A stretch of 64,000 nucleotides of DNA. Origin: Sternotherus odoratus (taxonomy: Eukaryota > Chordata > Testudines > Kinosternidae). Location: NCBI GenBank assembly GCA_032164245.1, contig JAVMKO010000006.1, forward strand, positions 4,913,001 to 4,977,000, in the 5' to 3' direction. Position numbers and translations under genes: made by a program. Every line of letters begins with the position of its first letter. Position 1 is the stretch's first letter. Below are positions 32,061 through 43,984 of the stretch, one piece after another. The notes below the pieces were generated by a model. The model saw only the letters and a program-made list of their open reading frames with translations, had not been told where the DNA came from and did no database searches.

Positions 32061-34565
32061 AAACCCTTAAGAAAACTGGACATGATGGAAATGACAAGTG
32101 TCTGTTACCTGCAGTGGTCACGGCTAGTCCACAGTACCCAGTCAGGTCATTCTAATGGCAAAGTGCATTTAAGAACTGCTCTGGATACATTCACTTGGCT
32201 CTCTTCTCCTCCTCCCTTCCCCGATACATTGTTCTTGTGTTTCAGATATACAGACCAAGAAAATGAACACACTGACAGCTGGATTGTGTTTACGGGCTGG
32301 ATTCAGGGGTGTCTTTGGATCAAGCCCAGAAGGTATTCCCACATACTGGGGATTAGGAGGAGCCATACCACAGAGCTGGCCTTGGGTACCAGTATTTTTG
32401 CAGGGGTGCAGATGGAGCGTGGCTCGAAAAGACAGCACTGAGCACTCGCCTCCACAGCTGTGACAGTAATGGAGTAGAAGCAATCACCCCCGCATCTCCT
32501 CCCCACTGGAGCGAATAACCTCCTCTGCCCCCCCACCTCCCTCCGCTCCACAGCCTTGTGTGGTCTCAGGTGTGCTCAGACCCTGCACAAGGAAACAAGG
32601 CTCTTTGCGTCCTCCCCTCCTCAAACATCTGTGCGAGAGCAGGGAAGAACCCAGTCCAGTGAGTGCCAGGGGGGTTGGTTGCACTCAGTCTCCCCTACAA
32701 AACTCACGTTTTCTCTTTGTGAGCAGAGGTCTGCGGCCCTTGCATTCTGCAGGATTTTCACACAGCAGCTCCACAGGGGTCTGCATCAGCCTCCAACTTC
32801 CTGACTGGGCCGCTTATGACCATCCAACCCTTCTAGCACTGGGCTTTTAAAAGTAAAAATATCAGGAAATTTGCAGTATGAAGCAAAAACAAGAAACTGG
32901 AGACATCTGATCTGCCAAATCACTCCCCTGAAAGCCATCCTCCACTCCCCAAAATTCACATATCTAACCTGGATTTACACAGGAGATGATAAACACTTCA
33001 ATGTTCCCAGGCAGGTGAATCCTGAGACGCATTTCCCAATGCCACCCCCTTCGGGATCAAAAAACAATAGAGAAGTCACCTTTCCCTGCACAATGTTAAT
33101 GAAGAGATCTTAGTGAAGACCCCTTTGGTTAGTTCTAGTTCCCTAGTTTTAAAGAGGCAAGAATAGAAGAAAGTCTGAATGAAGCCCGCAGATCCTAACT
33201 CTCTTCAACGCTGGAGGTGAGAGGGAGGGGCACAGTGAGTTCCAAACACAGATCTAGGTTTCATGGCTGGGCACTATTTCTTTAACGGGCGGAACCAAAA
33301 CTCCAGACCCAAACACACCCAAACTTGTTGGGGGTTGGGCAGCATTTGTAAGCTGAACCTGATTCAAATGTCATGGCTGGGCCCCCCTTTGAGGATGGCA
33401 ACTGCTTTCATGACAGCACCTGATTTTAAAAACAGTGGCAGTCGGCATGCAGCCCGAGGGCTGGAATATCACTGTGGTTCCAATGCCGCAGGGGGAAAGG
33501 GAAGTTCTTTCTGTTTCAAATATATTTGACTTCAACATTTAGCTTCTCCTGAGTGCCGGGTTCGACGTTACCATCTGCCAGCACTGCAGTGGTTAGTTCA
33601 CTTTGTCCCAGGATGGAGTCTGGAGGTCTGGAAAGTGTCACCAATGTATAAGTTTATCATCATCCCTTTTGATCAAGGCTTCTGAACAGCTCCCTAGATG
33701 AGATGCTAGGTATTAATGAGACAGCAGCTCTCTCCTTTTAGTGCCTACAGAACCAGAGAATCCAGCTCAAGTTTTCTGTGCTCCACAGAACGATAGTTGA
33801 CCTCCAGTGCCACTTTTCCTTCAAGACCCATTTGGTGACAGAACTAAGGGACTTACATCAGTTTGCCCCTTCAGAACTTATGTTAATCAAATGACTGTCA
33901 GCTTCAGGGCCATACAAAACAACTATCTTGCTATGGAGACAACTATAATGGGCAGCTTTTAAGATATAAGTTATCACCACATGCCCCACTGTAATCCTTA
34001 CAAAAAAATCAATCTTTATAGCTGGAAAAAGACAGTGCCTTATTTAATTCATTACAAAAGCAAAGACCAGAGGAGAATAGCATTGAAGATTACACTTTCC
34101 AAGTTCAATGTTCCCTTATAATGTAATAAAATGAGTTATAGAGAAGAGTGAATTAATGCTAGATGCCGACCTCATCTCACTAATCCCAGAGAGCAATAAG
34201 AAATGGAAGGTTGCGTTAGCCAACTCAGTTTTTCAAGGTCAGAGAGAACTGAAGTGGTCAGTCTCTTCTCTCTGTAATTTAGTATTAACTGAGCAGCCGG
34301 CTCTGATCCTCCTCATTTATTCTAATCAGAGGAATTACTTCTGTGCCTTTGACAGGTGGTTAACTCTTGCAGAATCCAGGAAAGCGTTAGAATTAAGGAC
34401 TGTGGGTATCCTACCGGCTCGCACATCAAAGCAGTTAGTCATTGCGGTGGTAGTTAGTACTTTTGCATTGAGCAGATTAATATGACTACCGTCAAGCAGC
34501 TGCTCAATTTGGCATGTCCACACGCTGATCTACGCATGGTTGAATGGCTTTTGGACCAGTCCTAA
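32061..34565. other. Unassigned DNA
   Basis: About 2.5 kb. Open frames near 32049-32850 on both strands are short, mutually overlapping and have no domain. No repeat family recognised. Confidence 0.3.
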
Positions 34566-34715
34566 AGTTCTCCCATCCATTCCACACTCAGCTCCTAAAA
34601 CCTTCAATGTTTCCCTTTCCTTGTCTTTGGGATGTTCACACATTAGGAATGGGTTGAAGGTTTTAACTCTATTCGGTTTGTCTAAGGAGCTGAGCACGGA
34701 ATGGATGGGAGAACT
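34566..34715. repeat. Long imperfect palindrome
   Basis: The left arm (34566-34607: AGTTCTCCCATCCATTCC, then TCAGCTCCTA and AAACCTTCAA) pairs with the right arm (34654-34715: TTGAAGGTTTTA, then TAAGGAGCTGAGCACGGAAT and GGATGGGAGAACT). The right arm carries an insertion of about 18 bases. The loop is about 46 bases. It may be a hairpin MITE or an inverted duplication. No target duplication was identified. Confidence 0.75.
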
Positions 34716-37315
34716 AAGCAGGTTTTAGATGTTAGAGCAGAGGAAAGGTACTGAAAAATTCCTGTGAAAGGAGCTTCCTTCCTGAATTGCCCTGCACTGA
34801 ACTGTCATGGGAAATTTTATGGACATTTTTTTAACTGCAGGCCTAGGCATGGCTGACTAGTATAATTAATTTAGCCCTTTGTTTAACCTGAGGCATTCCT
34901 GGAGACAAGACCAAATGAGGAGAAAATATGGGCTGGCGGGCTGGAAGATTAGACTGAGTAAAAGCAGCTGCCTGTGGAGACCGAGAAGTGTGAAGGCTGG
35001 GCAATGATAGGTTACAGGCTGGGGCAATATTGCTGCTTTAACCACTATAGAACTGAGTGCACCTAATTATTGGCTTATGAAAGACCATGGCCTCAGGAGA
35101 GACCATGGAGCAATTCACCTACACAAGGCTATGCCCGCTGAACTCCTCAGGCGCTATGGAGGAGGAGCAGCACAGATGATAGATGACTGAGCTGGGTTTT
35201 CCTGGGTACTCATGAGGCCTATAAACCTTGGATGCTATAGGTAAATATCTTCGTGGCAATGGCTAACCATCTGCCTAGCATTACTGTAAACCAGCCCGGC
35301 AGCAGTTTTAAATAAATGCTTCCTTATCATCCTGATCCTCATGTAGAATACCCACCACTAAGCAGACTGTTCTGTATATTTCCTGGGTGAAATTCACCCC
35401 TGTGCAGACACCCAGCACAAGGCCTGGGGGTGATGTACATCTTGTTTAAACTTTATTTTGAGGATCCCGGTGGGCTTTATGTGGTCTACATGCCTTGTCC
35501 TGGCCCCTGCACAGGGAGAAATTTAGCCACATGCAAAAGTCTGCATCCCATGTTGACCTTGCATCTTGCCTGGTGGAAGTACTTGTTTGTATCTGGAGAG
35601 TTTGTCCATGCACCCTTACCATGTACCTTATGAGACTGCACTGCAATAAAGATCTAAACCCAGCTGTATGCTATGGGATTTGGTAGGAATTTTTCTGAAC
35701 AGAATACACAGGCTGCATAATATGTCATCCAGTTCATACTTTTTTCCATCGTGTGAGACTATGTACACATACAACTATCACTGAGGATTAGCGTGCAATG
35801 CATATTCTGTAACATGTCCATAACTTCCTTAGAGCCCAGGCCTGTTCCCACTGAAGTCAATCAGAAGACTGCCAAAGCCTTTGCTGGGACCAGGGTCCAA
35901 CCCTAAATGTCTTGAAAGGAAAGAATGAGATAATAACACATCTTGGCCTGGAGCCACAAAGGAAATTAGGTGTTGCAAGGCTGAGCTATCCCATGAGTAG
36001 CTTTTAAGCACCTAGGAAAATCATTGGAATCTACAAACACGGGGTTAGACACCTAAACGAGTTTTGTAGGCACCAACTGAGGTTAGATTTAGGTTTAGGC
36101 ACCTAAATCCCTTTGTGGATATGACCCTTGTCCTTATGAAAAAGGGAACATCAAAGATGAAAGCCAAAGTTCCAGAAATCCAGCAAGAACAGCAATTCTC
36201 TGCTTTACTAATCAAAACTAATTCCTACCAATCAGATTCTTCTCACTTACACTGCTGTAACTCCATTGACTTCAGTGGAGTTACTCCTGACTTACACCTG
36301 GCCTAGGGAGAAGACACAGTAGATTCGCAGTGGTCAGGAGTGAGAACTATAACCATCACAAGCATGAGAAGAAGCTACAACACTGCCTTTTTAAGCCACA
36401 AGTGTAGACCCAATAAATCCATGTGCATACTTGAGAGCTAGGCGTTTCAAGATTCAAACACACACGTTGCTCATCGGAGCCCTGGTGCATGGGATCCCAG
36501 TAATGAGCAAGTGTTGAGGGAATGCGGAATTGGTCCATGCTGTTCTTGGCTGATCTGATCGTGGTGTCGGAAACTTTCACATGACCAAGGAACATCTGTT
36601 TAGACCATGTCACCGGACATCAGCAATATCAGGAGGAGAGAGGAGCTGGAGTACCTTTGAGAAGTGAAATTGGGAAAGTAACTGAAATACTTCCCTGATA
36701 GATTTTATTAAGTGAAGGGCAACCTATCCTAAACCTCTCAGTTACTGAGGAACAATCTACACTCATGACTTTGTTTGCTTTCCACATGCTACTTTTAGTC
36801 TAAACTTTCTATGAGTGGTGTATCTGAATATTTGGATGCTAATATTTAAACTGTATCATTACATTTTTGAACCTTAAATTTGGGATATTGCAGATTATGT
36901 ATTTTATGACTTTTAAACCAAACTGGACTTTTGGATAATTCAAGCATTATACCCATGTGTATAGACACTCTTTCCTTAACCTTCAATCCCCCTGCACACA
37001 CAATTACAGATTTAAAAGTCACCATATTGCAGCAAAAAGCTTCAAGACCAGACTGCAAAGAGAAACTGCAGAGCTGCAATTCATTTGCAAATTTGATACA
37101 ATCAACTCAGGACTGAATAGGGACTATGAGTGGCTAGCTAACTACAAGAGCAGTTTTTCTTCTCTTGCTGTTCACACCTCAAATTCAGCTGCTAGAGGAA
37201 TACCTCACCCTCCCTGATAACAGGCTAGTTCAGCCTCATTGGACTAACCCTGTTATCTCTAACCTGGTTCTTGCCCACCTATTTATACCTACCCCTGGAT
37301 ACTTTTTTATAAATG
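34716..37315. other. Unassigned DNA with ancient motif copies
   Basis: Copies of the ancient dispersed motif lie at 35845-35870 and, very clearly, at 36261-36280 (CTCCATTGACTTCAGTGGAG). The stretch 36040-36115 (TAGACACCTAAAC ... TAGGCACCTAAATCCCTTTG) is a second old dispersed sequence. No exon or RNA gene is supported. Confidence 0.35.
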
Positions 37316-37510
37316 GAGATATACCAATCTCCTAGAACTGGAAAGACCTTTCAGGTCATCAAGTCCAGTCCCCTGCCTACACTAGCAGGACCAAGTACTG
37401 TCCCCTGACAGATTTTTTGCCCCAGATCCCCAAATGGCCCCCTCAAGGATTGAACTCACAACCCTGGGTTTAGCAGGCCAATGCTCAAACCACTGAGCTA
37501 TCCGCCTTCC
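37316..37510 (-). mobile_element. tRNA-derived SINE (turtle Cry type)
   Basis: Reverse-oriented and nearly full length. The tail GAGATATACCAATCTCCTAG is on the left, then TCAGGTCATCAAGTCCAGTC and CAAATGGCCCCCTCAAGGAT. The B box complement GGATTGAACTC is at 37447-37457 and the A box complement ACCACTGAGCTA at 37489-37500. The 5' head abuts a Penelope-like fragment at about 37511. Confidence 0.88.
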
Positions 37511-37645
37511 ACTGCTTGCATCCGACGAAGTGAGTATTAGCCCACGAAAGCTTATGCTTCAATACTTTAGTTAGTCTTTAAGATGCCACAGGACTCTTTG
37601 TCACTTCAATTCCAGACTAACATGGCTACCTCTCTGATTCTTTCC
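37511..37645 (+). repeat. Penelope-like terminal fragment
   Basis: GCATCCGACGAAGTGAGTAT, AGCCCACGAAAGCTTATGCT, GTTAGTCTTTAAGATGCCAC and CCAGACTAACATGGCTACCT follow the right-arm order of the 2.8 kb fold-back. It is a different subfamily (CAGGACTCTTTGTCA in place of AAGTACTCCTCGTTC). Single orientation here; no fold-back. Confidence 0.65.
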
Positions 37646-37969
37646 TTAACCTGTTTGTTAGATAATTTTAACACTGAATACACTGAAATGTTGATCTCCT
37701 TATTATATGATCAAGAACAGCAGAACTATTCTTAGCAGGCGCTGATGGAGGGGGTCACCCTAAACTACATCTCACTTGCTAAGCAGGGGGTAGGAATGCC
37801 AAATGCTGGTGAAGATGAGACTGGCTGGGGATTCTGCTGAAAGACTCAGACATCATTTGATCCTCCCCTCTCCACTGTTTAAAGGCAGAGGTGATCAGAC
37901 TGCCTTGAGAGACCTTGATTCTTCTTGGTGATTGCTAGAGTGGAAGTCACTGAGGAGTAGGCCTAGGGG
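37646..37969. other. Unassigned DNA
   Basis: No recognised family between the Penelope-like and LTR-like fragments. Confidence 0.35.
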
Positions 37970-38140
37970 CTGAGCCTTAAGCCTTTTTCCAGAGCACACC
38001 TCTGAACTCCGATCTTCACTGACTAAGGACAACTGACTGTGAATAGGATCCAGCGGAGGGAAAGGGGAGGGGAATGTTGAAGGTACTTTTTTTCATTGGA
38101 CTGTCACACTTCAAGGTGGGAAAATGAGGCAAAGGCCACG
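37970..38140 (+). mobile_element. Fragment of the 57 kb LTR-like family
   Basis: AGCACACCTCTGAACTCCGA then TCTTCACTGACTAAGGACAA, and later GAATGTTGAAGGTACTTTTT and CAAGGTGGGAAAATGAGG, align in order with 57625-57780 of the element at 57141-58064. Only this internal part is present. Confidence 0.5.
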
Positions 38141-38282
38141 TGAAAGCATCACCTTCTAAAGAGTTCAACAGAGCTCCCGGACACATGTGAGGATTTGTCA
38201 AATGTCAGTGAGTTCCACCAGAGAAATTCAAACATTTGTGTAATCTGCTCTATTAGGAAAGCACTAAGAACAACCTGGAGAT

Positions 38283-38425
38283 CACTGTTCCCTCTAAGCT
38301 GTGCACGTGTGGGTGCGCACACAGATCCTAAACCCTGTGCACACAGCGAAACACAACACACACACAAAATTGCACAAAAGAAATTTTTTGCACACACAGC
38401 CTGTCAAAAATTAGAGGGAACATTG
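38283..38425. mobile_element. 143-bp hAT MITE with 8-bp TSD
   Basis: The ends CACTGTTCCCTCTAAGCTG and AAAATTAGAGGGAACATTG form a 15-base inverted repeat with one mismatch. The target duplication CTGGAGAT (38275-38282) versus CAGGAGAT (38426-38433) matches 7 of 8. The interior is CA-rich (ACACAACACACACAC). Too short to encode anything. Confidence 0.85.
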
Positions 38426-38433
38426 CAGGAGAT

Positions 38434-41400
38434 CATCCATCATTGAGAGCAGCTTCTCATAGAGGCTCAGAAATGCTCAGCAGGTCCAAATCAGAGCCAG
38501 GCGGAGCACCAGAAGTCAGCTAGCAAGTTGCAGCCTCGATGTGTTCGGAGGAGTTTGGAAAGGACAGATGAGATGAGCAATTCAGAATCTCTATCCATCA
38601 AAAAACCAAGTCCACCTACCATACACACAGGGTGAAATTCAGCCTCCGGAAGTCCTACTTCAACCCCAGAGAAGTAGGTCCTAAGACTATTACAGTGATC
38701 CTGCATTTGGATTTACCTGGGCACACCTGTGCATTGGCACAGATCCAATGGCAGGACTGGAATCTAGTTATGTCAACAATCTCTGGGCTCAGGACTTTTG
38801 TAGAGTTACCGGTAATTTGTATTATTAATAAAAGCTTTAAAGTTACTGGCCTGCAAACCTCCGTGTTTAAAACAGTAAACAAAAGAATTAGGAAACACAA
38901 AAACTAAGCTGTCACTATTGCTCTGGCAGCTTGTACACAATGTGCCTCCACCCCCACCATCAGTGCTGTTCCAAACAGCTATGTTCTCAGCCCTGGAGAA
39001 ATGGGGCTTAGGAAAAGCTTGGCAGAGTCTAAACAGAGACACCGCTGCTGGGCAGCTGACGTATTTTAGTCACTTCACTAAGTTGGAGAGAAATTTTAGA
39101 ACATTTTAATCGGAACAATGATTAGAAGCCGGGTGAATTTAATAAACGCATCTGCTTTCATGGCAAGGGCTGCTAACGTTGCTTTTGATGCATTAAAAGT
39201 GTTTTGCAACATGGGACGTCATCTCCTCTCTCAATTCCTGATGAATAACCCATGTCTACCAAGTGGTTATCCTGGGAAAAATCATTCCCAGCAGGAATGG
39301 GAATAACTGCAGCTAACAGAGGAGAAAAGTCAACGGATCCACTTTTAATAAGTTGCAAGCAGATCTGGGAGTTTTTTGAATGTTCATGGCACGACCGTTT
39401 AACTGGCAGCCGCTGTACTTCACCACTCTCACATCTGGCTAAGGAACAGACATCCCACAAGGGGCACGGCTCATGTCATTTATCAGCCTGGCTCCCTGAC
39501 TCTAACTGGGCAGAAGAGACGTGGCTTTAGCTTCATCCCAGAAAGACTCAGGGCTGGATTGGGCCCTTATAAGCACTGGCCAGTCTGGGGCCATGGCAGA
39601 AGTAAACTACTGCAATACGAGCACCAGGAGCTGCGTTGAACTTGCAGATCAATAGAAAATTATCACTCTCCAGCCCAGCTGAGCTGGCAGCTTTCAGCAG
39701 CATTAAAACAAACCCCAGAAAGATAGATAGGCAGCTGAGACCGCGCTCAGATCGCGAGCACAGAGCAGCTGCTCTTCTACAAACTGCAATCCAACCCAAA
39801 CACCGAGCCTGCTCTAGGGGTTCGCTCAGGGACCTGGGAGTCCAGGCTCCTGGGCTCCATTCCCGGCTACGGCCGCAATTTGTTACATGAAACTTCTTTA
39901 TTCCTCAGTGTACGTGAGAGTAAAATGGTTGGAGTCCTTCTCGGAGCCTGATTCTCCTCACTCACACCGGCATAAAGGCAGTGCCACTCCACCCACTTCA
40001 GTGGACTTACTCCTGATTTACACCAAGGTGAGCTCAGGAGTGGGGCCTATATTGACAGCTTCAGTATAGATATGCTCTCAGCTAATGCTTTTGGCCCCTT
40101 ATTGCGCGGGTGCTATGCAAGGGAGTCACCATGTTCAGAAGGTAAAGCTAGAAGGAGGCGTCACAAGCCTGAAGCAGGCTGGGATGACCCAGGACGTAGG
40201 GGAATTATTTTGTAATAATAATGGAGCATTCCCCCCCCCCCCATTTGTTTACGATGGCTTACTGGCTATGGTGTCAGATCAAAGGGGGTGTAAGGGGAAT
40301 CAAGTAGGAAAGGCAACAGAGCGCACACAACTCCTCAACCCCAGTGATGTAGGCACAATCCTTCTCTCTGGGGCACCTCCCTCATGTCTAGTGTTGCAAG
40401 GGGTCCTCACCTCTGGTGCCCCTCGTGGGCTCTCCCTCAGACCCGTGTCTTCTCTCACCACCCCCTCGGGGGGTTCTGTAGCTTGGCCAGGTCGCAGCTT
40501 GGCTCTGGCCAGGTGGCATCAAAACTTAAATCCCTTCTAAGGCAGCACAAACAAGTCCAAACAAACCTTCAGACTAAGAGCCCTTCCAGCCCCCCATGCT
40601 TCAGTGTCGTTCCCTTGTTGACCCTACCTCAGTTTCCCCCATTTGATTAAACCTCATCCGCCAGGGCTTCTCTCCAGTGATCTCCACAGTCTACTTATCG
40701 GGCCTAGCTTCTCCACCTCTGGCCAGCAGGCAACTAGCTCCTTATCGCACACGCCTCAGGTGCGGTGCATGAGTAATTGGGGTTCTTTTCTTTTCCTTGC
40801 AGGTGATGGAAGTTAAGCCCCATCACACACGACTGCTGTGCCAAATCTGAGAAGAGAGAAATAACAGGGAACCCTGAGCTGCTACAGGACCCCAGGACTA
40901 GCAAAGGAAGGAGGTTGGGGTGAGCTAAAAGAAGCTGCCCAGAGAGTCAGGGAGAGATGCTAGGTAGGTGGGGAGTCAGAAGGCACATGCTACTTGAACA
41001 GCCTGCTTCCCTTTGCCAGATATGGGCGTTCCCCAGGCAGTGGGAAATATTGGCTGTTTTACGCTCCTTGCTCTGTGTGCTTTGTACCTCACTTTTACAC
41101 CCAACCACAGTTGTTAAAACTCCGCCATTGCTTGGTCCCAAGCCCAAGATGTGAAAGGAGGAGGGTTTTGCGTTGGGCTAGCAACCCACCATGTAAAAAG
41201 TGAATGCTACAGAAACGTCAACCAAATCTTCAGTGAGTGGAGAAGAATGGTTGGCGCCTTATGCTCCACCAGGAGTGAAGAGGATAAGAAGACTGCTGTT
41301 AAGCAATTTTCTGAGTAAAGATTCCACCTAGAAAATTTGGAACCTTTGGCAAAACAAGGCCACTCTGCCTGTGCTTTAGTTTAAGCAATATTACTTTTCT

Positions 41401-42660
41401 CAGCTGCATATTTTATTTCTAGCTGAGCAGCTCTGACCTTTGCAGATGCATGACTCCAGTCTGCAGCTCTAAAAATGTCATCACTGATTCTCATTTACTT
41501 GTTTCTATTAATCACTTTCTCTCTTTACACACTGCATAATCAATGGGGACAAGTCCATAGTCCTTCTAACTGATTTCTATTATTCCTCATTATGCCCTTT
41601 GTTCCAATTCTGTGCTTCCCATCTGGTATTAAATATTTAGATGCCACATCTAAACTGTCCTTTGCCTGTCTCTATAGGGACAACTATGCCTTAGTTGTGT
41701 AATCAATTAGCCAGGCATCAGACCACTGGTTCAGATGCCTTCTTGAGCAGCTTTAATTATGATTAATATCTTTTCGTGACTTTGAAACCATATAGGCATG
41801 ATTCCCTATTCAGCCATGCTTGTTAAAATCATAAATCAATCTATTTTATTCCCTATAGATGTTAGGAGACCTTTCTGTATCCTACTACATAGCTCCAGTC
41901 TAACAGAGACATTCAGTGGGCATTCTTTGTTTGCAGAGAACTAGGCTACCCCATGGAGCCAAATAGCCTGGAAATGTTTGGGCTTGATTTTGAAGTATTT
42001 TTTTAAAAAGTTACCTCCCCCGGATGTTGTACTTTACAGCTATTTATGTGGGTGGAAGACAAAGATTAGAAGTGGCCCCAACCACAGAAACTTCTATGTC
42101 ACCAACAGCACCTCCTTCCTCCCCCCCTCCAAAAAAAATCATGTGTCACTTTTAAAGTCTGGCCTAGGACCCTACAATTTTCTTTCTTCTCTCCCCACTC
42201 CACCCGCCAACTCCCTCCAGAAAGAACACTTGGGAGGAGGGGGAGGAATGTTTAAAAACTGCTCCATCTTCTCAACAGACCTTAGGGTAGGTATCTTTTG
42301 GGACAGTGATCTGCACTGGTATAATACATGGTATTATCCCACCGTTGGGAAAAAGCAAATAACAGGAATCCAGAACATTTACTTTGCACTCCTAATGCTT
42401 GCTATACAAGTATCCTCCTGCAAGACAGTAAATATTATTAATCCATATTAATCTGTAAAATGCAGGTTCAGAGAAGTTAATCAGCATCAGATAGGACATC
42501 CAAGGCAGATCCAGGAATAATACCCAGCCTGTCTGCCGCCAGTCCTGTATTTTAGCCACAAGAGCACCCTTCCTCTCTCGTATTACAAATCGACAACTCA
42601 CAACTTTCCTGTCTGACCACACCCATAAGGTTGGGTTTTATAAAAGCAGCTGTTACTCAA
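38434..42660. other. Unassigned DNA, about 4.2 kb
   Basis: Mostly unassigned. An ancient-motif copy lies at 39945-40045 (CTCACACCGGCATAAAGGCA, CCACTTCAGTGGACTTACTC). CAGGCTCCTGGGCTCCATTC at 39843 is MIR-like. The part 40340-40830 has an LTR-like texture (CTCTCTGGGGCACCTCCCTC, GGTGCCCCTCGTGGGCTCTC) but no ends could be fixed. C- and A-runs occur at 40230-40243 and 42120-42140. No gene recognised. Confidence 0.3.
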
Positions 42661-42774
42661 TCAATGCGCCTTAGGAAATATAACCACAAGGGTCAGTATG
42701 GCCAGGGCCGGCGACAGAAATTTTGGGGCCCCCCACTCTGAGCGTTTGGGGGCCCCCGCCAAGGGCTGGCCCGG

Positions 42775-43230
42775 CTCTTGCAGGTGGGCGGGGGAAGCGC
42801 TGCAGCCGGGGAGCGGCGCGCCCTGCCAGTGCTCTGAAGCTGCCGGCATCCTGTGGTGCCGGGGGGCCTCCCCCTCACCCCCCGCCAAGGAATGGCCCGG
42901 CTCTTGCAGGTGGGCGGGGGAAGCGCTGCAGCCGGGGGTGCCTCGGGAGGGGTGTGCCCAGCCAGTGCTCTGAAGCCGCCGGCATCCTGTGGTGCTGGGG
43001 GGCCTCCCCCTCACCCCCCGCCAAGGAATGGCCCGGCTCTTGCAGGTGGGCGGGGGAAGCGCTGCAGCCGGGGGTGCCTCGGGAGCGGTGTGCCCAGCCA
43101 GTGCTCTGAAGCCGCCAGCATCCTGTGGTGCCGGGGGGCCTCCCGCTCACCCCCCGCCAAGGAATGGCCCGGCTCTTGCAGGTGGGCGGGGGAAGCGCTG
43201 CAGCCGGGGGTGCCTCGGGGCGGCTCCTGG
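42775..43230. repeat. Four-copy 126-136 bp minisatellite inside the hAT element
   Basis: Each unit contains CTCTTGCAGGTGGGCGGGGG, AAGCGCTGCAGCCGGG, a GTGCTCTGAAGC phrase and GGCATCCTGTGGTGC, then CCTCCCCCTCACCCCCCGCC. Offsets between copies are 126, 136 and 136 bases. Copies 2-4 are very similar, so expansion is recent relative to the element. The fourth copy is cut short. Confidence 0.9.
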
Positions 43231-43332
43231 GGCGCGGGACGAGCAGCGGCTGACGGTCTCGGGAGGCAGCCGGCCGCGGCGCCGGACACAGCCGGGGAAA
43301 TGCGGTGTGGTGCCCGGGGGGGACGACTACGA

Positions 43333-43401
43333 GTAGAGCTGTGTACCGGTCCCTGGACTTCAGGGGGCCCCCCTGACGTCCGGGGCCCGGTACAGCTCTA
43401 C
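43333..43401. repeat. Subterminal hairpin of the hAT element
   Basis: GTAGAGCTGTGTACCGG on the left is inverse to CCGGTACAGCTCTAC on the right with a two-base bulge. The centre CCTGGACTTCAGGGGG and CCCCCTGACGTCCGGGG is also largely self-complementary. The whole 69 bases can fold. Confidence 0.8.
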
Positions 43402-43438
43402 CCGTTGTACCCCCCCTGTCGCCGGCCCTGAGTATGGC

Positions 43439-43984
43439 TCAAAAGCGTTCTGTGTTCAAGGTTAACAAACCACACCACGACGTGGGCTCATATCAGCACA
43501 GCACTAGGAAGGAGTTCTGAAGGGCTGTGGGTCCCATCTACAGCTGGACAAAAATAAAATAATTTCACCTTCTGGGAAACATTTAAGCAAAAAGCCCCTC
43601 CCAGTTTTTTCATCTTGCTCTAATCCTGTCCATTGGATCATTTACTTACTCTTATCTGAACACCCCAAAGGACATCCATCCAAAGATCTGAGCACCCTTG
43701 ATGTATATTTTAAAGCACAAGAACACAGGAGATAGCATAACAATAAAAGCTGCTCACAAAAAGACAGAAAAATTGCTATGGGGGGGGGGCAATTTCCCCC
43801 TCCGAATTTTTCCCTGCAGTTTTCTGAAATTTCAACCAGCTCCACAGTTGGTCATAAAAACAGGAGATTGTCCATGTCTTCCTGTTTCTTTCTGGTTTTA
43901 TTTTGATTTTGTTTTTTTTTAAAGTTTTTCTCAGATGACTCAGAGTATCTCTGGAGAGGTGCAAGGTGTTCCATTCATCTCAGT
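43439..43984. other. Unassigned DNA
   Basis: Contains a G-run (43780-43789) closely followed by a C-run and an AT-rich run near 43900-43930. No element or gene recognised. Confidence 0.35.

Larger units (their letters stand above)
42703..43430. mobile_element. hAT element with internal tandem repeats, perfect 8-bp TSD
   Basis: AGTATGGC flanks both sides (42695-42702 and 43431-43438). The terminal inverted repeat is CAGGGCCGGCGACAG, perfect over 15 bases. The 728-bp body is extremely GC-rich and holds four copies of a unit of 126-136 bp; the shared word CTCTTGCAGGTGGGCG starts at 42775, 42901, 43037 and 43173. Near the right end lies a hairpin (43333-43401). There is no transposase, so it is non-autonomous. 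Long open frames on both strands (up to 192 codons) repeat the same peptide and are by-products. Confidence 0.9.

Noticed and set aside
42775..43230. Regular repeats considered as a CRISPR array
   Set aside because: Units are over 120 bp, contiguous without unique spacers, and the setting is a vertebrate transposon.
42853..43431. 192-codon plus-strand open frame, GC-rich
   Set aside because: It repeats the same peptide every 45 or so residues because it reads through the minisatellite of the hAT element. The opposite strand is equally open.
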